A stretch of DNA of 64,000 bases from CALAED01 sp036378315 (GTDB lineage Bacteria > Actinomycetota > Actinomycetes > Streptosporangiales > Streptosporangiaceae). The notes beneath the pieces are model-generated. The model was not told where the DNA came from and did no database searches. It saw only the letters and a program-made list of their open reading frames with translations. Below, one piece after another: positions 57,990-64,000 of the stretch (positions are counted from its first letter, which is position 1; each line of letters starts with the position of its first letter). The position numbers and the translations under genes are program-made. The stretch lies in assembly GCA_036378315.1 (NCBI GenBank), contig DASUWU010000049.1, forward strand, positions 9,286 to 73,285, written 5' to 3'.

Positions 57990-60538
57990 GTCGGCTGCCC
58001 CCCGACGTGCTGGTATCGCCGCGCCGGATCTGCTCGACCGAGACAGCGGGCCAGCGACTCCAGGCTGCTTCCCTGCAGCACGTCCCGCACACCGGGCAGG
58101 TCCCAGCTCGGGTCGTTCCCGACTATGAGGTCATCGAGGCGCAGCCGGGCGGCGAGCGCTGGAAACCGGACCAGCAGGATCGCCGCCCGCGCCAGGGCGT
58201 CGTCGCTTTCGGTGTGCCCGACATGGAGCCTGACCGCCTCCAGCATCCCCAGCGCGTTCGCGATGCGCTTGATCATGCGGGGGTTGGGCGGCATCAGGTT
58301 CGCGTAGGTGTGCAGGAGATGATGGCTGCGTACGTCACTCGCGGCGGCGGTGGCCTCTTGGCGCACGCGGTCGATCTGCGTGCTCTCCTCGGTGCGGACG
58401 GGCGGTGTCGCGTCCGGGAGCGCTTGGTCCTCCCGCGGACCGGCGTTATCGGCCGGCGTACGGACGGTGGTCTGCTCCGGAGGCGCTCCCAACCCGCTCG
58501 CCGCACCGTCCGCCGGCGCCCTGACCACGTCGTCGAGATATGCCGACACCTGTTCGGCGGACAGGTCGGGAACGAGCACCACGTGGTCGAACACCTTCTG
58601 GGTGAAGTCCGATCCGAGGTCACGGCCGGCCGACCGGGGGTTCTGGAAGTCGGTGAACTGGGATGTGAAGGCCTGCCTGACCCAGTGGCCGTCGGCGAGG
58701 ACGAGGACGAACAGGGGCGCGGGCTGAGGTCGACGGCGACGCCGCCCGGCGGCCGGCGGTTGGCGCAGGATCGTGTGCACCGTCTCCAGGAGCTTCACCA
58801 CCCGTTCCTGGGGGCACCGGTCCAGGTCGTCGATGACCAGCAGGATCGGCCGCCGCCGGTCCTGTCCGGCCCGGCCGGGCGGCACGCGCGGTGCCCAGCC
58901 GCGCAACCAGCCGATCATGTCGGCGACCTGGCCCAACGGGTTCTCTTCCGTATGCAGGTGCAGCCGGCCGAACGGGGCGGAGTGCCAGAACAGGGTCCTG
59001 CCGACTACCTGGCCGATGCCGACCAGGCCGCCGATCACTGCTGCCACGGTGGCCACAGCCTGTACCCACAGCGTCGGGAAGAACGTGCTCACCAGTCCAC
59101 CGACCAGGGCTACCGCCAGGGCGGTGATCGTTGCGGGCGACCGTGTCGTCCGCGCCACGACCGACCAGACGTGCATGAGGACGCGTACGCCCCTCGATCG
59201 AGACCGGCGCACCTCCTTTTCTATCGCGGCGGCCAGCGACCACCACTCGGGTGCGATCGCGCACTCCCGCCAGGCCTCGTAGTCCACCACCAGCGGAGGC
59301 GTCCAGTCCGGGCCGTGTGCCTGCTCATCGTCCAGGAGGAGCCTGACCAGCGTGCTCTTGCCGGCGCCCCACGGCCCGTCGACGTGCACCACCGCGCTCG
59401 TGCTGTCGGAGTCCGCGGCGAGCTCGCTCAGCAGCGCGCCCAGATGCGCCGCCAGGACGCGCCGCCCCAACCTGTCCCGGACCGGCGTGGAATCGACCCG
59501 CGCCGCGGACATGCGCGGCTGCGAGTCCCACACGACCGGGGCGATGGTCACGTTTCCGTCGGTGCCGATCGCCAACCGGACCCGGCCGTCGGCGTCCGGC
59601 ACGGTGACCAGCGAGTACACGCCACGGGCGGAGACCGGTTCGGGGCGGCCGATCGGCCGGCCGGTGCTGGCGTCCCAACACGACAGCCGGCCCCACGTGC
59701 TGCCGCAGATGAGCGCGACCCTGCCATCCCGCAAAATGACGGCGACGACGGCACTCAGGGAGCCCGGGCCGACGACGATCGGGGCGCCCAACCGGGTGCC
59801 GGTCTCATCCCATCGAGAAAGCACGCCGTTGTTGCCCGCGGAAACGATGATCTGCGGGCCCGATGGCACCTTCACGACGGTCAGCGCCCAGACCGCTCCG
59901 CCCTCACTGTGTAACGGCGGCCCGAGTCGCTGTCCCGTGACGGCGTCCCAGCGGTGCACGGTCCCGTCGTCCGCCCCGGTCACCAGCGTCGGCGTGCCGT
60001 CGATCGGCGCGCCCGCGGTCATGGCCCGCACGGCACCGGCGTGGTCACCGAACGGCTCGCCGACGGGCTCACCTGTCTCGGCGTCCCAGCGGTGAACCTT
60101 CCCGTTTTCCGATCCGGTGAACAGCAAGACCTTCGGTCCCGGGACCGTCAGCGCCTCCGTGGACCACACGGGACCGCTCTCCGAGGCGATCGCTCTCCCG
60201 ATCGTCGCGGCTCGGGCGCCGTCCCACAGCTCCACCGTCCCGCGGCTGCCCGCGGTGGCGAAACGGATCCGGCCGTCGGGCAGCGTCGCAGCGGTCATCG
60301 ACCGCACCACGACCGGGTCCGCCGACATCGAGTCGCCGAGCAGCTCGCCGCTCGCGCCGTTCCACCACGTGACCCTGCCATTCGAGTCGCCGGCCGCGAC
60401 GACGAACGTGCCGTCGGGCAGCGTGGCGGCCGCGAGGCCCCAGATCGGTCCGGCCAGGGGACCGGCCAACCGCAGGGAGCCGGCATCCTGCGGGCCGCCC
60501 CCGGTCATCCGACCGACCATCGTGTCGACGCTGAGCAC
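57986..60538 (-). CDS. WD40 propeller-KAP NTPase fusion protein
   Basis: In this 850-residue protein, residues about 24-340 form a seven-bladed WD40-like propeller, each blade ending with a W-D/W-N signature (VTWWN, VELWD, VHRWDAETGEPVG, VHRWDAVTGQRLG, LSRWD, LSCWDASTGRPIG, VVWD). From about 350 comes a KAP P-loop NTPase: Walker A GPWGAGKST (388-396), two membrane segments inserted before Walker B (about 468-512), Walker B PILLVIDDLDRC (564-575), and a helical C-terminus. KAP NTPases hold a membrane hairpin in this position and are linked to plasmid or phage exclusion in some bacteria. The propeller probably senses a protein partner. The start is GTG at 60538; an ATG at 60520 is possible. Target unknown. 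Confidence 0.85.
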   Translation of the reverse strand: MLSVDTMVGRMTGGGPQDAGSLRLAGPLAGPIWGLAAATLPDGTFVVAAGDSNGRVTWWNGASGELLGDSMSADPVVVRSMTAATLPDGRIRFATAGSRGTVELWDGARAATIGRAIASESGPVWSTEALTVPGPKVLLFTGSENGKVHRWDAETGEPVGEPFGDHAGAVRAMTAGAPIDGTPTLVTGADDGTVHRWDAVTGQRLGPPLHSEGGAVWALTVVKVPSGPQIIVSAGNNGVLSRWDETGTRLGAPIVVGPGSLSAVVAVILRDGRVALICGSTWGRLSCWDASTGRPIGRPEPVSARGVYSLVTVPDADGRVRLAIGTDGNVTIAPVVWDSQPRMSAARVDSTPVRDRLGRRVLAAHLGALLSELAADSDSTSAVVHVDGPWGAGKSTLVRLLLDDEQAHGPDWTPPLVVDYEAWRECAIAPEWWSLAAAIEKEVRRSRSRGVRVLMHVWSVVARTTRSPATITALAVALVGGLVSTFFPTLWVQAVATVAAVIGGLVGIGQVVGRTLFWHSAPFGRLHLHTEENPLGQVADMIGWLRGWAPRVPPGRAGQDRRRPILLVIDDLDRCPQERVVKLLETVHTILRQPPAAGRRRRRPQPAPLFVLVLADGHWVRQAFTSQFTDFQNPRSAGRDLGSDFTQKVFDHVVLVPDLSAEQVSAYLDDVVRAPADGAASGLGAPPEQTTVRTPADNAGPREDQALPDATPPVRTEESTQIDRVRQEATAAASDVRSHHLLHTYANLMPPNPRMIKRIANALGMLEAVRLHVGHTESDDALARAAILLVRFPALAARLRLDDLIVGNDPSWDLPGVRDVLQGSSLESLARCLGRADPARRYQHVGGQPT

Positions 60539-60777
60539 AGCACATGGACCCCCAGCTCTTCGGCATCAGGCACCGCGACAGGCGAGCGAACAATGACCAC
60601 CACCCACGGCGAGACACCAACTACCTTCCACCAATGTCGAACGGCTGAATAGATCCGGAATTCGGTGCCGGCTACCCGACCAAGCCGGAATGCCCTGAAT
60701 CCGGTTGTTCGTATTCCTCCGCGCTGTTCAACCCCACTGCGCCTACAACTGCTCCCTGAGCCCGGCGCGGCAAATTA

Positions 60778-62097
60778 TTAGGTCAGCTCGCTGTCGCGCC
60801 GGGTGGGAATCCCGCGAGTCTCTCCCAGCTGCTCGGCGAACCAGGCTGTCGCGCGGTTCCGGGCGACCGTAACGGCTACGCCGCGCGATATCAGGGCGGA
60901 GATCGTGCGGTGCCGGCTCGGCAGCGCCCCGTGCACCAGATCATTCCAGTACAGGCCCCAGGCGCCGGATATGGCGCCGCGTACGCCCGGCGCGGTGAGG
61001 ACCCGACCGGCGAGCGACACGGCCCGTGGGTGGGCGACCATGCCCGCGTGCAGCGGCGCGTTGAGCCGGTGGTGGCGCGCGTGTGGCCGCAGGAGCCGCA
61101 GGTAGTGTGCCGCGGCGCCGCCGGGCCCCGCGGCGACGACCGCGGCGGCGGCCGCGTGGCCGGTCGCCATGGCTTGCGCGATTCCCTCGCCCTGCAGCGG
61201 GTTGACCATGCCCGCCGCGTCGCCCGCGAGCAGCACCCGGCCGGCAGCGGGCACGGTGCCGACCATGCCCATCTTCAGCCAGCCGCCCAGGCAGCCTGCC
61301 AGGTCGCCGCCTGGTGCACGGCCGGGTGCACCGCCGGGACCGCGCCACACGCCGAGCCCGGTGAGATGGGTGAGGAAGTCACCGAACCGCTCCATCGCCT
61401 GCCGGCTCGTCGTACGGTCGCTCCAGCCGAAGGCCAGGCCGAGGCCGACGTTGACGCCGCCGCCTTCGGTGGGGAAGGCCCAGCCGTAGCCGGGGAACAG
61501 CCGCCACGGCCGGGGTTCCCACAACACGATGTGCGGTAGCGCGACCTCGGCCTCCACATAGCCGCGTACCGCGAAGCCCCACAGTGCGCACGAGGCGTCC
61601 ACCAGGCCGGCCTGCGCCGCCACCCGGCTGTTGGCGCCGTCGGCGCCGATGATGACCGCGCCGGCGAGGAAGGTGCCACCGGCCAGATCGACCCCGGTGG
61701 CCCCCGAGGGGTCGGCGCGCAGCGCCGTTACCCGGCCGTGGACCGGCTCGGCCCCCGCGGCGACCGCGGCGTCGCGCAGCTCCCGGTCGAAGCGTTGCCG
61801 TTCGACGACGATGGCGTGGCCCGCGTAGTCGACGCCGGGCAGGGCGGGCAGGAGCGCGCGGCGCCCGGTCGGCCCGATGACGATCATGTCACCGAGCGGC
61901 CGGTCACTGCCGATGTCGATGCCGAGGTCGCTGAGCAGGCGTACGCCGCGCGGCCCGATCAGGTCGCCGCACGCCTTGTCACGAGGGAAGCGCCGCCGGT
62001 CGACGAGCGCGACCCGGGCGCCCGAACGGGCGAGGGTGAGCGCCGCGACGCTGCCGGCAGGACCGGCGCCCACGACGATAGCGTCGTATGTTGGCAT
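60778..62097 (-). CDS. Geranylgeranyl reductase-family FAD-dependent oxidoreductase
   Basis: The 439-residue flavoprotein has the FAD dinucleotide motif AIVVGAGPAGSVAALTLARS, RFPRDKACGDLIGPRGVRLL, the GADGANSRVA motif and the third FAD segment LLAGDAAGMVNPLQGEGIAQ. These are hallmarks of the geranylgeranyl reductase/MenJ-like family that saturates isoprenoid double bonds, for example in menaquinone side chains or lipids. The ATG at 62097 is preferred to an upstream Arg-rich frame. It is divergent from the methyltransferase gene with only 38 bp between starts, so both are likely coordinated from one promoter region. Confidence 0.88.
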   Translation of the reverse strand: MPTYDAIVVGAGPAGSVAALTLARSGARVALVDRRRFPRDKACGDLIGPRGVRLLSDLGIDIGSDRPLGDMIVIGPTGRRALLPALPGVDYAGHAIVVERQRFDRELRDAAVAAGAEPVHGRVTALRADPSGATGVDLAGGTFLAGAVIIGADGANSRVAAQAGLVDASCALWGFAVRGYVEAEVALPHIVLWEPRPWRLFPGYGWAFPTEGGGVNVGLGLAFGWSDRTTSRQAMERFGDFLTHLTGLGVWRGPGGAPGRAPGGDLAGCLGGWLKMGMVGTVPAAGRVLLAGDAAGMVNPLQGEGIAQAMATGHAAAAAVVAAGPGGAAAHYLRLLRPHARHHRLNAPLHAGMVAHPRAVSLAGRVLTAPGVRGAISGAWGLYWNDLVHGALPSRHRTISALISRGVAVTVARNRATAWFAEQLGETRGIPTRRDSELT

Positions 62098-62135
62098 ATC
62101 GTGGTCGTAGCCGACGCGGCGACGAGGAGCAAGTA

Positions 62136-62882
62136 GTGCACCAAGTGCGGCGCTCCCGGACCGAGCCCAACGCGTTCGCGCGCGCACTCTTCGACCGGCT
62201 GCCTGGCCGTTACGATCTGCTCGCCGAGCTGCTGTCGCTCGGGCAGAACCGCCGCTGGCGGGCAGCGATGGTCGACGCCGTGGTCGACATGGCGCCGCCG
62301 CCCGCCCGGGTGCTCGACGTGGCCACCGGCACCGCCGGGGTGGCGCTGCAGCTGGCCGAACGTACCTCGGCCGAGGTCGTCGGGGTCGACCTCACCGAGC
62401 CGATGCTGCGGCAGGGCAAACGCCGCGTCGACGGCAGGGGCCTCGGCGACCGGATCAAGCTGATGCTCGGCCGGGCCGAACAGCTGCCGTTCCCCGACGC
62501 CACCTTCGATGCCGTCACCTTCACTTATCTGCTCCGCTACGTCGCCGACCCGGCGGCCACCCTGCGCGAACTGGCACGCGTACTCAGGCCGGGCGGCACG
62601 CTCGCCTCGCTCGAGTTCTTCGTGCCGCCGCACCCGGTCTACCGGCTTGGCTGGCACGGATACGTGCGGGCGGTGCTCCCGGCCGCGGGCTTCTTGACCG
62701 GGGGCGCCGAGTGGTTCTCCGTGGGGCGCTTCCTCGGGCCGTCGATCAGCGAGCACTATCGGCGCTACCCGCTCGAGTGGACCACGCGCGCCTGGGCCGC
62801 GGCCGGGGTCGAGCAGGTCGCCGTACGGCAGATGAGCCTCGGCGGCGGCCTCGTCATGTGGGGGTGCAAGGCCGGTGACTGA
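62136..62882 (+). CDS. UbiE/MenG-like SAM-dependent methyltransferase
   Basis: The 248-residue class I methyltransferase starts with GTG behind GAGGAG. It has FDRLPGRYDLLAELLSLGQN, motif I LDVATGTAGVALQLAER, motif post-I GVDLTEPMLR, DAVTFTYLLRYVADPAATLR and VLRPGGTLASLEF. The family methylates demethylmenaquinone or similar prenylated quinones. The divergent geranylgeranyl reductase-like gene and the next UbiA-like gene, with an 8-bp overlap, suggest a shared isoprenoid-quinone or lipid modification step. The usual menG signatures are partial, so another substrate is possible. Confidence 0.85.
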   Translation: MHQVRRSRTEPNAFARALFDRLPGRYDLLAELLSLGQNRRWRAAMVDAVVDMAPPPARVLDVATGTAGVALQLAERTSAEVVGVDLTEPMLRQGKRRVDGRGLGDRIKLMLGRAEQLPFPDATFDAVTFTYLLRYVADPAATLRELARVLRPGGTLASLEFFVPPHPVYRLGWHGYVRAVLPAAGFLTGGAEWFSVGRFLGPSISEHYRRYPLEWTTRAWAAAGVEQVAVRQMSLGGGLVMWGCKAGD

Positions 62883-63678
62883 CCGACCGCCTGGCTCCCC
62901 TCCCGGACTCGCCGGGCCTCCAGGTGGGGCTGCCGCGGAACCGCCCGACGCCGCCCCCGCCTACTACGCGCGGCGCGGCGGCCGGCTGGCTGACTGGTGG
63001 ACGCTGCTGCACCCGCCCTACACCGTCTGGCACGTGTCGTACGTGCTCATCGGCGCGGCGCTCGCACCTCGGCTCGACTGGGTGGCACTCGGCGCGACAA
63101 CCGCGGCGTTCTTCCTGGCCGTCGGGCTGTCCGCGCACGCGCTCGACGAACTCACCGGACGGCCGCTCGGCACCGGTATCCCCGCCGCGACGTTGTGGGC
63201 GGTGGCCGCCGGCTCGCTCGTCGGCGCCGTGCTGCTCGGCGTCTGGGGGGTCTACCGGAGCGGGCTGGTGCTCGCGCCGTTCATCCTGGCCGGCGTGCTG
63301 CTGGTCTTCGGTTACAACCTTGAGCTTTTCGGCGGGCGGCTGCACACCGACATGGGCTTCGCGGTCGCGTGGGGCGGCTTTCCTGTCGCGGTCGGATTCG
63401 TCGCGCAGGCCCCAGGTTGGGGAGCGCCCGCCGCGTCGGCGGCCGCCGGGTGCGCCGCGGCGACCACGCTGTCATACGCCCAACGGCGGCTGAGCATGCC
63501 GGCCAAACACCTGCGGCGCCGAACCCACGCCGTCACGGGGGAGATCACCTACCGCGACGGCACCACCGTCACGGTCGACCGCGCCACACTGCTCGCCCCG
63601 CTCGAGGGCGCGCTGCACGCGCTTTCGCTGACGGTCCCGCTGCTGGCCGTGGCGCTGCTCGCGCTCCACGCCGGCTAG
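62875..63678 (+). CDS. UbiA-like polytopic membrane protein with degenerate motifs
   Basis: The 267-residue protein has about seven hydrophobic segments (YVLIGAALAPRLDWVALGAT, FFLAVGLSAHALDELTGRPL, LWAVAAGSLVGAVLLGVWGV and more). HALDELTGRPLGTGIP resembles the first UbiA motif with the Arg-Pro-Leu/Ile-Gly end, but the DxxxD pair is reduced to LDE. The second motif is not evident, replaced by MPAKHLRRRTHAVTG. It may be a divergent prenyltransferase or a relative that lost catalysis. The GTG start overlaps the methyltransferase stop by 8 bp, so it is co-translated with it. Confidence 0.65.
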   Translation: MTDRPPGSPPGLAGPPGGAAAEPPDAAPAYYARRGGRLADWWTLLHPPYTVWHVSYVLIGAALAPRLDWVALGATTAAFFLAVGLSAHALDELTGRPLGTGIPAATLWAVAAGSLVGAVLLGVWGVYRSGLVLAPFILAGVLLVFGYNLELFGGRLHTDMGFAVAWGGFPVAVGFVAQAPGWGAPAASAAAGCAAATTLSYAQRRLSMPAKHLRRRTHAVTGEITYRDGTTVTVDRATLLAPLEGALHALSLTVPLLAVALLALHAG

Positions 63679-64000
63679 GCGAACGACCCCCTAGCCGTGT
63701 CACAACGTCAGCATGTTCCTCCTCTTCGTCCCTTTTTGTGGTGCATGGCACACAACCGGATATCTGTCCGTTGGCGACCAGAGGTGGAGATGGGGATCAT
63801 CGGGACGCAGATTTTCGGCCTGCCGCAACGCCTCATCGCCGCTCGACCCAACCCCGGCGATGGCGATCCCTTGGCGCGATCCCTTGACGGTCCGGCAGCC
63901 GTGGAGCCGCGATCAGACGCACGCCATGGAGTTGGTTTTCCGAAGGGCACATTTCCATATGGATTGCAGTGCGTCACGGGCTGGAGTATTGTTTATTAGG
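63679..64000. other. 322-bp end region with no gene recognised
   Basis: After the UbiA-like gene's stop there is a short pyrimidine-rich patch (63716-63740) and then mixed sequence. Open frames on both strands lack family features and ribosome-binding sites. Nothing else is supported. Confidence 0.5.

Noticed and set aside
58007..59914. 635-codon plus-strand open frame over the KAP gene
   Set aside because: It is opposite Walker A, Walker B and seven WD motifs on the minus strand; its own product is low in complexity.
1..64000. CRISPR arrays, tRNA or rRNA genes, insertion sequences
   Set aside because: No regularly spaced repeat, cloverleaf, ribosomal RNA core or transposase was seen when reading both strands.

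Overview
The window is high-GC DNA (mostly GC at third codon positions, GTG starts, many ATGA/GTGA overlaps). It carries a SARP/AfsR regulator, luciferase-like flavin/F420 oxidoreductases, a PucR regulator, a Ser/Thr kinase and many secreted polysaccharide-active proteins. This points to a soil actinobacterium of the Streptomyces/Streptosporangium/Nonomuraea type; genus is inference. No rRNA, tRNA, CRISPR, transposase or phage gene was found.

Region by region. 1-4.1 kb: the end of an aromatic monooxygenase/old-yellow-enzyme fusion, then a gene that joins a complete GH1 beta-glucosidase to a complete LacI regulator. 4.3-9.5 kb: a short AraC regulator and a large SARP-NB-ARC regulator divergent from an FMN reductase and a DHFR-like reductase; the shared promoter carries an 11-bp tandem repeat of SARP type. 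9.6-14 kb: DoxX, a secreted PL3 pectate lyase, a PNPOx-like protein, the wreck of a CBM32 glycosidase and an NmrA-like reductase. 14-24 kb: an alpha/beta-hydrolase with a LuxR domain, a hotdog-like/LLM gene pair, another LLM oxidoreductase, a secreted BNR (sialidase/GH93-like) protein, an SGNH hydrolase and an LVIVD-repeat protein. 23.8-27.3 kb: a GbsR/MarR regulator with a perfect operator, a DrrAB-type efflux ABC pair and a Ca2+ exchanger. 27.9-37.4 kb: a secreted beta-helix protein, reductases, a DEAD-box helicase and a large multidomain GH54 arabinofuranosidase. 37.4-41.2 kb: MHYT membrane protein, MDR reductase, small membrane protein and a Ser/Thr kinase.

41.3-56.3 kb is the most coherent system. 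An S12 serine hydrolase is followed by eight tightly packed genes: peptide-binding lipoprotein, DppB permease, a fused DppC-DppD permease/ATPase, DppF ATPase, a fused S9-S12 peptidase, an M20 amidohydrolase, a GNAT acyltransferase and an N-succinylamino acid racemase with all five catalytic residues. A PucR regulator follows. GNAT + racemase + M20 matches the known route that irreversibly converts D- to L-amino acids through N-succinyl intermediates. With the importer and two S12 (D-peptidase-type) domains, it reads as an import-and-inversion system for peptides containing D-residues.

56.6-64 kb: an MDR reductase, a cupin lipoprotein, a seven-bladed WD40-KAP NTPase fusion, and a divergent group of geranylgeranyl-reductase-like flavoprotein, UbiE/MenG-like methyltransferase and a degenerate UbiA-like membrane protein.

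Carbohydrate genes are scattered but several share LacI-type operators (GGAAAGCGCATTCC or GAGAGCGCTCTC), which suggests a dispersed pectin/arabinan regulon.
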